In this document: in pieces, positions 6,533 through 12,160 of the stretch
How positions within the stretch are numbered: the stretch's first letter is position 1
Layout of the letters: each line of letters starts with the position of its first letter
Source: Verrucomicrobiota bacterium
GTDB lineage: Bacteria; Verrucomicrobiota; Verrucomicrobiia; Limisphaerales; CAIQOK01
Length of the DNA: 12,160 nt
Assembly: GCA_025363535.1 (NCBI GenBank)
Contig: JANYDP010000483.1
Coordinates: forward strand, 1 to 12,160
Direction: 5' to 3'
The notes under the pieces: generated by a model
Seen by the model: only the letters and a program-made list of their open reading frames with translations
What the model was told of the DNA's origin: nothing
Database searches by the model: none
Made by a program: the position numbers and the translations under genes

Positions 6533-7726
6533 TTACGGCGTGCGCAACCGATAAAACCCGGAACCGGAACCGGCGGGCAAAATCAGTTTGTTGTGCAAAT
6601 TGGTCGGATTGAACGTGGGATTCAGCGGCAGGGTGGACCAGGCGGCCGAGTTCAAATTCGAGCGTTGCTCCAGAATATAATTCGTCGAGGTGATCACCCA
6701 GGAAAGCGCCTGGCCGCCGGCCATGGAGTTGAGGCTCAACAGCGGTGGCACCGTGGTTTGCGACGTGTAAATTCCGCCGTTGTTGACGCCGGCCACCAGT
6801 TTGCCGCCGTCCGCCGAGGCGGCGGCCGTGCTCCAGGCCGTGACCGGTGCGTTGTTTGAAACCCAGGTTGCTCCAAAATCAGTCGAAGTAAAAATGCCGC
6901 CACCATTCGCCACCGCCACCGACCGGGAGCCATCGGCCGAAGTGGCGACGCTCGCCCAGTAGTTATTGGGAGCTGTGGTGGGAGTCCAGGTGACTCCCGA
7001 ATTGGCCGAGGTGTAAATCGGTCCCGGTGACGGACCGTACGTGACGGCCACCATCTTTGTCATGTCTGCCGAAGCGGCGAACGCCTGGATGTTGACGTTG
7101 GGCAAGGCGTTGGAAGTCCACCAGGCTCCAAAATTGGTGGAGAAGAAAAATGCGCCGTTGAGCCCGCCAGCCAAGCCGGTGATTTTGCCGCCGTCCGGCG
7201 AAATGGCCAGGGCCCGCCAGTTCATCGGGGGCAGGTTGTTCGTCTGCCAGGTGCCTCCGGAATCCGTGGAGAGATAAAGCGGGGTGAACTTGTTGCGCGA
7301 ACCCGCCGCCGCCAATTTGGTTCCGTCCGCGGAGGAGGCGACGGTGTACCAGTAGTTGCTCGGCGCGCTGGTGGTTGTCCAGGTTTGCCCGGAATTGGCG
7401 GAAGTATAAATCAGCCCCTTGATGATGGGGCCGCCACCGGCGACGGCGACCAGTTTGACGCCGTCGGCCGAGGAGGCGACGGCATACCAATTGGTGATAG
7501 GCGCGGGAGTCGGGATCCAGGTGGCTCCCGAATTGGCGGAGGTGAAGAGTCCGCCCGCGCTGGAACCGCCACTGGCAGCAACTAGTTTGCTGCCATCAGC
7601 GGAGGTGGCCAAGGCAAACCACGAATTCGAGGGAGCGGTAGTTGGAGTCCACGTCTGAGCGGTTAGTGAAACAACTGAGACTAGCAAGCTGCCGAGTAAA
7701 ATCGGCGAGAAAAACAAAATCTTCAT
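6533..7726 (-). CDS. Secreted seven-repeat beta-propeller (BNR/YCF48-like) protein
   Basis: This is a 397-residue exported protein of unknown ligand or activity. Residues 1-23 form a typical signal peptide (MKILFF, a hydrophobic core, then SLTA before Q24). Seven repeats of 39-46 residues follow (25-68, 69-114, 115-158, 159-201, 202-245, 246-286, 287-325). Each has the pattern TW..t.aP...W...a.SaDG.klva...gg.i.tS...G, as in BNR/photosystem-II-assembly-like propellers. The last 72 residues (326-397) form a separate C-terminal module, with LSW, YILEQRSNLN and GFYRLRTP, that I recall as common on exported verrucomicrobial proteins. Repeats 1 and 6 begin almost identically (WTPTTAPSN/WTPTTAPNN). 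I chose the ATG at 7726 because it places the signal peptide first; a GTG at 7744 is possible. It lies 58 bp downstream of exbD. Confidence 0.82.
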   Translation of the reverse strand: MKILFFSPILLGSLLVSVVSLTAQTWTPTTAPSNSWFALATSADGSKLVAASGGSSAGGLFTSANSGATWIPTPAPITNWYAVASSADGVKLVAVAGGGPIIKGLIYTSANSGQTWTTTSAPSNYWYTVASSADGTKLAAAGSRNKFTPLYLSTDSGGTWQTNNLPPMNWRALAISPDGGKITGLAGGLNGAFFFSTNFGAWWTSNALPNVNIQAFAASADMTKMVAVTYGPSPGPIYTSANSGVTWTPTTAPNNYWASVATSADGSRSVAVANGGGIFTSTDFGATWVSNNAPVTAWSTAAASADGGKLVAGVNNGGIYTSQTTVPPLLSLNSMAGGQALSWVITSTNYILEQRSNLNSAAWSTLPLNPTFNPTNLHNKLILPAGSGSGFYRLRTP

Positions 7727-7744
7727 AAGAACTGGGCGGACCAC

Positions 7745-7773
7745 ATTGAATCACCCCTAGTTCTCATTTTCAA
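7745..7773 (-). promoter_or_regulatory. Weak candidate promoter for the propeller gene
   Basis: On the minus strand TTGAAA (7773-7768) is 17 bp from TTCAAT (7750-7745), with the ATG 18 nt further on. The match to consensus is partial. If it is not used, the gene is probably read through from exbD. Confidence 0.25.
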
Positions 7774-7784
7774 GATTATTCCTG

Positions 7785-8210
7785 TTACGGTTTGGTCTCT
7801 TTTGTGAACGCGCTGACCACTTTGATCTTTGCCACTTTTGCTGCGTCCATCACTTTCACGATCTGCCCGAATGGCGCGCCCTTGTCCGCGCTGATCGCCA
7901 GTTTCAGTTCCGAATTTTGCGATGCCTTCTGCGTCAGTTCGGCCAGGAGTTGCTCGGCGGTCACCGGCCGGGCTTCAGCCCCGAGCCGCAGGTTGCCCGG
8001 CGCATCAATGCTCACCACCAGCGGCGCATTTTTTTCGTCCGCCCCGGATTTTTGCGCCTGCGACGATTCCGGCAGCGAGAGCCGCAGCGCGGGTTGCTGC
8101 TTGAACGTGGTCGTCACCATCAAAAAAATCAGCAGCACGATCAGCACGTCAATCAGGGCGACGATGATGACGGCGGGCGTCTGGCGGCGTTTGCGGACTT
8201 GGAAATGCAT
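7785..8210 (-). CDS. exbD: ExbD/TolR-family biopolymer transport protein
   Basis: This is a 141-residue inner-membrane protein with a short positively charged N-terminus (VRKRRQ), one transmembrane helix (about 13-33) and a periplasmic domain (about 45-135). The helix carries the invariant aspartate D21 in ALIDVLIVLLIFLMV, the residue thought to carry protons in ExbD/TolR. Length equals the usual ExbD size. With ExbB it would harvest proton motive force and energise the TonB-like protein encoded upstream. I chose the ATG at 8210 because MHFQVRKRR fits the family N-terminus. An in-frame ATG at 8264 inside a heptamer array would add 18 unusual residues (MFNVQCSMFN...). No Shine-Dalgarno is clear. 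ExbD versus TolR cannot be settled by sequence alone, but the adjacent TonB-like gene favours ExbD. Confidence 0.92.
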   Translation of the reverse strand: MHFQVRKRRQTPAVIIVALIDVLIVLLIFLMVTTTFKQQPALRLSLPESSQAQKSGADEKNAPLVVSIDAPGNLRLGAEARPVTAEQLLAELTQKASQNSELKLAISADKGAPFGQIVKVMDAAKVAKIKVVSAFTKETKP

Positions 8211-8234
8211 CTTATGAAATGAGACTGGGGAAAT

Positions 8235-8262
8235 ATTGAACATTGAACATTGAACATTGAAC
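8235..8262 (+). repeat. Heptamer array, 4 x ATTGAAC, in the exbB-exbD gap
   Basis: Four perfect ATTGAAC units (GTTCAAT on the coding strand) lie 25 bp upstream of the exbD ATG. Because the unit spells ATGTTCA across the junction, the coding strand has an ATG every 7 nt and so start codons in all three frames. A GC-rich palindrome, GCCGGGC-CT-GCCCGGC (8273-8288), follows on the exbB side. The gap (8211-8336) is 126 bp, large for genes that otherwise form an operon. Confidence 0.85.
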
Positions 8263-8336
8263 ATCCAGACCTGCCGGGCCTGCCCGGCGATTCGGCGTTG
8301 AGTGCAGAGCGTAGAATGTTGAAGATTCCTTCATGT

Positions 8337-8930
8337 TCACTGCTTCTGTTCGCGATATTGCCGGCGGATGAATTCCTCGCACAACGATTCCATTTCCACC
8401 GCCAGCACTTCTACTTTCTTCGTGTAGTAACTCCAGAACACGAGCGACGGAATGGCGATCAGCAGACCGGCCAGCGTCGCCTGCAAAATCGTGGCGATGC
8501 CATGCGCCAGTTTCGCCGCGTCGTTCAACCCTGTCTGACCGAGATCACCGAACACCGTCATCATGCCGACAATCGTGCCGACCAAACCCAGCAGCGGCGC
8601 AATGCCGACGATGATTTCCAAAACAACGAGTCCGCGTTCCATCCGCACCAGCTCGTGCCGCGCCTGCGTCTGCACCGCGTCCACATTGTCCGCCTTCGGC
8701 CAGGCGAGATGGTCGGCCGCGAGCAGAAGCAGCCGGCTCAACGGCGCATCGTGCTGTCCGCAGGCCCGCCGCAGCATGGGCACGTCTTCCGGCGCCTGGC
8801 ACGCGCCCACGGCGGTTTCAATTTCGCGGGGCAGCACCTTCTGCCACCGCAGGGTCCGGCCCAGCAAAATGATGAAGGTCAGGCCGACAATCGAAGTCGC
8901 GATCAACAGCACATAAATTAAAATTTCCAT
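8337..8930 (-). CDS. exbB: ExbB/TolQ/MotA-family proton channel protein
   Basis: This 197-residue inner-membrane protein would form the proton-channel pentamer that works with ExbD. It has three transmembrane regions: about 2-24, about 101-127 (with APLLGLVGTIVGMM, 111-124) and about 144-166 (with GIATILQATLAGLL, 144-157, then IPSLVF). A cytoplasmic loop (about 25-100) lies between the first two, the usual MotA_ExbB layout. Conserved threonines T119 and T152 match those lining the E. coli ExbB channel. The position of E. coli E176 (GIAEALLAT) is threonine here (T147), which varies among relatives. The ATG at 8930 is preceded by GAAAG about 5 nt upstream, a weak Shine-Dalgarno. It starts 32 bp after the TonB-like gene, so the two are very likely co-transcribed. 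Confidence 0.93.
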   Translation of the reverse strand: MEILIYVLLIATSIVGLTFIILLGRTLRWQKVLPREIETAVGACQAPEDVPMLRRACGQHDAPLSRLLLLAADHLAWPKADNVDAVQTQARHELVRMERGLVVLEIIVGIAPLLGLVGTIVGMMTVFGDLGQTGLNDAAKLAHGIATILQATLAGLLIAIPSLVFWSYYTKKVEVLAVEMESLCEEFIRRQYREQKQ

Positions 8931-8962
8931 ATTCTTTCAGTAACCGTCCAATCGTCCGGCGT

Positions 8963-9958
8963 TTAGTTGTAATAAAACGTGAAACTAATGTCGCGATAAT
9001 CTTTGTCCGCCATCTGCCGCATTTCCTGCGGCCATTTTTCGTAGGGCGCGGGATCAAAAATCGCCTTCTGGCAAAGCACCGCCAGCGTGTCTCCCACCGT
9101 CGTCTCGGCAATCCGCAAGTCGGTGATGCGCCCGTCGTAATTCAAACGGAACTGCACCACGACGCGGCCACTGCGATAGTTGTTGTAGCTGATCCCATCG
9201 AGCAGATCATACCAGCGCGATTGGATGGCCTCAATGAGCGCCGCGTCGTAGGAGCCGAACGGCGTGGCCTTCGCATCCAGCGACGCCATTTCCAAACGCC
9301 GGTTCACGCCGCCATTTTGCTTCATCTTTTCACCCACGAGTTGCGTTCGGTTCTGCCGCATCAACGCCTCTTTGATCGTGCGTGGCCGCGAATGTTCCGT
9401 GAAGCCGTCGTCCTGGCGCAGCGTCACGTCGGGCTTGGCCATCACCATGTCGCCCGGAGCCTGGGTGGTTTTGGGTTTGGCCTGAGCGGCCGCCCGCTCC
9501 TTGGCGAGCGCGGCAAAATCCGGCTGCAGCTGATCAAACTTGGCGCGCTTGGTGTCCTCGGTTTTTAGCACGTCCGCCTGTTTGCCGTTGATCTGGGGGA
9601 CCTCCGCATCTGCCGTCGGATCGGGGTTGGCCGCCTGGGAATTTTTGGCGGCATAAAATTTCGCGTTCTTCGGCGCTTCTGGGGTGGCCTGCGCTGGATT
9701 CACATCCACGAACATGAGCGGGATTTCCTGCGCGACCGGTGGCGGTGCGGGCGGCTTGGGGGCGGCCACAAGATTTTTCGCCCGCTGCACCCAGGCCGGC
9801 CAGTGCAGATTTTGCCAGACGTTGAATTTTTTGCCGAGCCAGTAGCCGCCATAGCCGCCGAGATGCAGCGCGAGGGAAATGCCCAAAGCCCAAGCCAGCC
9901 GCGAGATCTCGGGCTGGCCCAGGCGCAAAGACGGTTCCTGCACGCGGTCGTCAATCAT
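8963..9958 (-). CDS. tonB: TonB-like energy transducer
   Basis: This 331-residue protein is built like TonB: a short cytoplasmic N-terminus, one transmembrane helix (about 21-40), a proline/alanine/lysine-rich periplasmic linker (about 60-200, including PKPPAPPPVAQ) and a C-terminal TonB-type domain (about 236-331). That domain contains SGRVVVQFRLNYDGRITDLRIAE-type sequence and a final ISFTFYYN strand. The helix contains SLALH (S28...H32), the same SxxxH spacing as the essential S16/H20 of E. coli TonB that contact ExbB/ExbD. It would carry energy from ExbBD to outer-membrane receptors, none of which are in the window. The start is uncertain: ATG 9958 (MIDDR) is used here, and ATG 9985 (MKPAA, 9 residues more) is equally open; neither has a Shine-Dalgarno. 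The open frame beyond that has no family support. It is the first gene of the exb cluster. Confidence 0.82.
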   Translation of the reverse strand: MIDDRVQEPSLRLGQPEISRLAWALGISLALHLGGYGGYWLGKKFNVWQNLHWPAWVQRAKNLVAAPKPPAPPPVAQEIPLMFVDVNPAQATPEAPKNAKFYAAKNSQAANPDPTADAEVPQINGKQADVLKTEDTKRAKFDQLQPDFAALAKERAAAQAKPKTTQAPGDMVMAKPDVTLRQDDGFTEHSRPRTIKEALMRQNRTQLVGEKMKQNGGVNRRLEMASLDAKATPFGSYDAALIEAIQSRWYDLLDGISYNNYRSGRVVVQFRLNYDGRITDLRIAETTVGDTLAVLCQKAIFDPAPYEKWPQEMRQMADKDYRDISFTFYYN

Positions 9959-10084
9959 GACGCGCCAAATTGCCGCAGGCTTCATGCCGGGGCAACTGCT
10001 ATCGCATGTGGCTGGACTGGGAAAATCCTCGCCGCCATTGCCACCAAGTGTCGGCGTCAGCTCGCGCCTGCTGGCGGCCGAACC

Positions 10085-10113
10085 TTGACTTGGATTTGCT
10101 GCTTGGAAACAAT
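10085..10113 (+). promoter_or_regulatory. Candidate promoter of the TPR-mtnA pair
   Basis: TTGACT (10085-10090) is a good -35. AACAAT (10108-10113), 17 bp downstream, is a poor -10. The predicted start near 10120 would leave about 5 nt before the ATG at 10125, again a nearly leaderless arrangement without a Shine-Dalgarno. Confidence 0.35.
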
Positions 10114-10124
10114 CCCCTCGTCGT

Positions 10125-10541
10125 ATGCCGGAAAAAAGCAGCAACCGAAAAAAATTGAACCGTGAAAAATCGCGCGATCTGGATATTCGCATCCAGTTCA
10201 TGGAAGGCTTGGTGCGCCGCGATGCCGACTACGTGGATGCGCTGCAGATTTTGGGCGACCACTACACGGCGCGCGGACGGTATGCCGAAGGGTTAAAGGT
10301 GGACGAAAAGCTCGCGCGCCTAGAGCCTGGCAACGCGCTCGTGCTCTACAATCTGGCCTGCAGCTACTCCCTCACCGATCAGTTGGAGTCGGCGGCGGAA
10401 ACCCTCGGGCAAGCGATCACGCAAGGGTACCGGGACTTCAAATGGCTGGCCAAGGATCCCGACCTGAAAAAATTTCGGAAGCACCCGCTCTACAAAAATA
10501 TCAAGGAGCAGATCCGTAAGGTGAAAGCCGGTGGCCTTTGA
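10125..10541 (+). CDS. Small tetratricopeptide-repeat protein
   Basis: This is a 138-residue soluble protein with a lysine/arginine-rich N-terminus (1-22) and two TPR units: 33-68, with ALQILGDHYTARGRYAEGLKVDEKLARLEP, and 69-102, with LYNLACSYSLTDQLESAAETLGQAI. It ends with a tail (104-125, WLAKDPDLKKFRKHPLY) that often closes bacterial TPR proteins of this kind. TPRs mediate protein-protein contacts; the partner is unknown. There is no signal peptide, so it is probably cytoplasmic. The ATG at 10125 is the first in frame after a promoter-like sequence. Its 3' end overlaps mtnA by 11 bp if mtnA uses its GTG start, which implies co-transcription and translational coupling, although the functions are not obviously related. 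Confidence 0.8.
   Translation: MPEKSSNRKKLNREKSRDLDIRIQFMEGLVRRDADYVDALQILGDHYTARGRYAEGLKVDEKLARLEPGNALVLYNLACSYSLTDQLESAAETLGQAITQGYRDFKWLAKDPDLKKFRKHPLYKNIKEQIRKVKAGGL
10518..10523 (+). promoter_or_regulatory. Shine-Dalgarno deciding the mtnA start
   Basis: AAGGTG lies 7 nt before the GTG at 10531, inside the end of the TPR gene. The alternative ATG at 10573 has only pyrimidine-rich sequence (TTCTCCTGCC) before it. This favours GTG as the mtnA start. Confidence 0.5.
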
Positions 10542-11685
10542 TTTTTCCGCGCCGCCCATTGATTCTCCTGCCATGAATGTCACCGTCCAAGGCCGCACCC
10601 GCCATTACCGCACCGTCACCTTTGACGCCGCGCACAACGCCGTCCAACTCATCGAACAGCGGTTGTTGCCGCACGAGTTCAAAATCGTCGCCACCAAAAA
10701 TTTCCGCGAAACTGCCCGGGCCATCACCGACATGATCGTGCGCGGTGCCGGGGCGATTGGTGCCACCGCCGCGTACGGCCTAGCGCAAGGGGCGCAGGCC
10801 TTCCGCGGCTCCGACCTGAAAAAATTTACCGGGCATGTCGCGTCCGTTTATCAAACGTTGGCTGACGCGCGCCCCACCGCCGTGGATCCCGTCAACGCCA
10901 TGAACGATGTGCGGCGCGAAATGGCGCGCGGCGAAACCGTGGCCGAACAACAGTCCCTCGCGCTCGCTGCCGCAGAACATTTCGCCGACGAAGATGTGCG
11001 GCACTGTAAAGCCATCGGGCGGCACGGGGCCAGGCTGATCCGCAACGGCATGAGGGTTTTGACCCATTGCAATGCCGGCTGGCTGGCCTTTGTGGACATC
11101 GGCAGCGCCACCGCGCCGCTGTACGCCGCGCAAGCCGCCGGAAAAAAAATCCACGTCTTCTGCGACGAAACCCGGCCGCGCTCCCAAGGCGCGACCTTGA
11201 CCGCCTGGGAACTGGCCGAGCAAAAAATTTCCCACCAGATCATCGCCGACAACGCCGCCGGCCATTTGATGCAGCGCGGCGAGATTGATCTGGTCATCGT
11301 GGGCAGCGACCGCACGCTGGGCCGCACCGGCGAGGTGGCGAACAAGATCGGCACGTACACCAAGGCCGTGCTGGCGGCGCGGCATAAGATTCCTTTTTAC
11401 GTGGCCATCCCGCTTTCGACGATCGACTGGAAATTAAAACGCGGCTTTGACATTCCTATTGAAGAGCGGCACGAAAGTGAAGTCCTCGGTGCCTGGGGAA
11501 TGGTGGAAAATCTGAAGGCGGCACGGCGCGCCTACGTCCGCGTGGCGAACCCGTCGAGCGGCGCGCGGAATCCCGGCTTTGATGTCACGCCGGCGGAACT
11601 CATTACGAGCATCATCACCCCGGCGGGGATTTTCAAACCCGCAGCCCTGTGGCGGCAGCGATCCAAACTGGGCTTTGAAAAGTAA
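10531..11685 (+). CDS. mtnA: S-methyl-5-thioribose-1-phosphate isomerase
   Basis: This 384-residue cytosolic enzyme of methionine salvage converts methylthioribose-1-phosphate to methylthioribulose-1-phosphate. It belongs to the aIF-2B/eIF-2B-like isomerase family. Visible hallmarks are MIVRGAGAIGATAAYGLA near the N-terminus, THCNAG with catalytic C180, DETRPRSQGATLTAWEL, GSDRT with catalytic D260, ANKIGTY, IPIEER and the terminal NPGFDVTPAELITSIITPAGIF. C180 and D260 are 80 residues apart, as in the B. subtilis enzyme (C160/D240). The GTG start has a Shine-Dalgarno and overlaps the TPR gene; ATG 10573 would give 370 residues and still keep the whole domain. No other methionine-salvage gene is present. 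A ribose-1,5-bisphosphate isomerase role is less likely given the full MtnA motif set. Confidence 0.94.
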   Translation: MAFDFSAPPIDSPAMNVTVQGRTRHYRTVTFDAAHNAVQLIEQRLLPHEFKIVATKNFRETARAITDMIVRGAGAIGATAAYGLAQGAQAFRGSDLKKFTGHVASVYQTLADARPTAVDPVNAMNDVRREMARGETVAEQQSLALAAAEHFADEDVRHCKAIGRHGARLIRNGMRVLTHCNAGWLAFVDIGSATAPLYAAQAAGKKIHVFCDETRPRSQGATLTAWELAEQKISHQIIADNAAGHLMQRGEIDLVIVGSDRTLGRTGEVANKIGTYTKAVLAARHKIPFYVAIPLSTIDWKLKRGFDIPIEERHESEVLGAWGMVENLKAARRAYVRVANPSSGARNPGFDVTPAELITSIITPAGIFKPAALWRQRSKLGFEK

Positions 11686-11722
11686 CTTTTCCACCGGCAG
11701 CCGTAGGTGGCGAAAGTAGAAC

Positions 11723-11750
11723 TTGCTTCGAGGGCGAAATAAATTATTGT
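11723..11750 (+). promoter_or_regulatory. Candidate promoter of the tRNA-Cys gene
   Basis: TTGCTT (11723-11728) lies 16 bp from TATTGT (11745-11750). Transcription would start near 11757, about 8 nt before the mature tRNA. The AT-rich patch AAATAAATTATTGT stands out against the GC-rich surroundings. No clear intrinsic terminator follows mtnA, so read-through from mtnA is also possible. Confidence 0.4.
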
Positions 11751-11764
11751 GGCGCTCCCCTTCA

Positions 11765-11838
11765 GGCGGGGTAGCCAAGTGGTAAGGCACGGCTCTGCAA
11801 AAGCTGCATCATCGGTTCGATTCCGATCCTCGCCTCCA
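11765..11838 (+). tRNA. tRNA-Cys (anticodon GCA)
   Basis: A complete 74-nt cloverleaf is present. The acceptor stem GGCGGGG/CCTCGCC has one G-U pair, and the D stem is GCC/GGC with an AGTGGTAA-type loop. The anticodon stem CGGCT/AGCTG carries the loop CTGCAAA, with anticodon GCA at 11797-11799. The T stem is ATCGG/CCGAT with the loop TTCGATT. The discriminator base is T (U73), as expected for cysteine tRNAs and recognised by CysRS. The CCA end is encoded (11836-11838). It lies between mtnA and a minus-strand gene fragment. Confidence 0.97.
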
Positions 11839-11936
11839 GCGCTAGGTATCTGGACAAAAAAATCGCGTGCTTCCCCCGCCGCATCACCCCGTTGCTGGTT
11901 TTGTCACCTATGTTTTGAAAGAGCCTCCAAGGAAGT

Positions 11937-12160
11937 TTATTTTCCGGCAGTTTGCGGCAGGCGTAGCGAACGGGATACCTTGCCGGATTCATCCACCGTG
12001 ACCTCACTGGCTTCTTTGGGCAGGTCGGTTTCAGTGGTCTTGCCGCCGGGCCAGCGAATCCAAAGCCGGGTGGGAATTTCCGCGCCGGCCCCAGCCGGCC
12101 GTCAAACACCAGCCGCAGCGTCGCGCCGACACCGTCAGGATTGCCGGGCGGCCCGTGCAG
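11937..12160 (-). pseudogene. 3' end of an ASPIC/UnbV-like gene, apparently frameshifted and cut by the window edge
   Basis: Read on the minus strand from the window edge, one frame gives LHGPPGNPDGVGATLRLVF. The frame two bases on then gives EIPTRLWIRWPGGKTTETD and runs to a TAA at 11937-11939. Both pieces resemble the ASPIC/UnbV domain that ends secreted FG-GAP/CRTAC1-type proteins (the NPDGVGA and WPGGK signatures). The first frame stays open past the tRNA gene, which is not credible as coding. The second has a stop at about 12102-12104. A one-base deletion between about 12081 and 12101, near a GGGG run, would explain this. It may be a real pseudogene or an assembly error. The loop between the two pieces is also shorter than usual. 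About 75 codons are visible; the rest lies to the right. Confidence 0.5.

Noticed and set aside
9986..10201. N-terminal extension of the TonB-like protein up to 10201
   Set aside because: The extra residues run antisense into the promoter and start of the TPR gene and precede the expected short cytoplasmic tail. They have no TonB-like character.
11677..11710. Terminator after mtnA
   Set aside because: Two short stems exist (GAAAAG/CTTTTC around the stop codon and CCACC/GGTGG at 11691-11710), but neither is followed by a T-run.
11762..12109. Minus-strand open frame spanning the tRNA and the right edge
   Set aside because: It runs antisense through a perfect tRNA-Cys. Only its first part resembles a protein domain, which is better explained by a frameshifted gene ending at 11937.

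Overview
The window is GC-rich (roughly 60% by eye) bacterial chromosome. It has divergent and convergent housekeeping genes and no phage, plasmid, transposase or CRISPR signature. Three things suggest a verrucomicrobial lineage, probably Pedosphaera/Limisphaerales-like: a secreted repeat protein ending in a 'GFYRLRTP'-type tail, a very large two-domain glycogen debranching enzyme, and short 7-bp tandem repeats scattered in and between genes. This assignment rests on recalled family features, not on a database search.

Left part (1-5382). A noncoding stretch of about 410 bp contains a palindromic REP-like element. It is followed by a small DUF1232-like gene (413-817, +). That gene converges on a 1447-residue bifunctional glycogen-debranching-type enzyme (903-5246, -). 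Inverted heptamer arrays fill the gap between the two stop codons. The debranching gene carries three embedded repeat segments: a second copy of the REP-like element just before the C-terminal glucosidase domain, and two different 4x7-bp arrays.

Middle (5383-9958). Aspartate-semialdehyde dehydrogenase (asd, +) diverges from the debranching gene across a short control region with a good -35/-10 pair and an overlapping inverted repeat. A bidirectional terminator separates asd from a minus-strand cluster transcribed right to left: TonB-like protein, ExbB, ExbD, then a secreted seven-repeat beta-propeller protein. The first three should form a proton-motive-force-driven energy transducer across the inner membrane. 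No TonB-dependent receptor is visible, and a link between the propeller protein and the transducer is only positional.

Right part (10125-12160). A small TPR protein overlaps methylthioribose-1-phosphate isomerase (mtnA, methionine salvage), which has its own Shine-Dalgarno. Then come a complete tRNA-Cys(GCA) with encoded CCA and the 3' end of a minus-strand ASPIC/UnbV-like gene that appears frameshifted.

Most genes are ordinary. The most unusual signal is the repeat ecology: five loci hold arrays of four 7-bp units, built from three unrelated heptamers, and a palindromic element sits in frame inside a large enzyme gene. I did not find a new defence, mobile or biosynthetic system.
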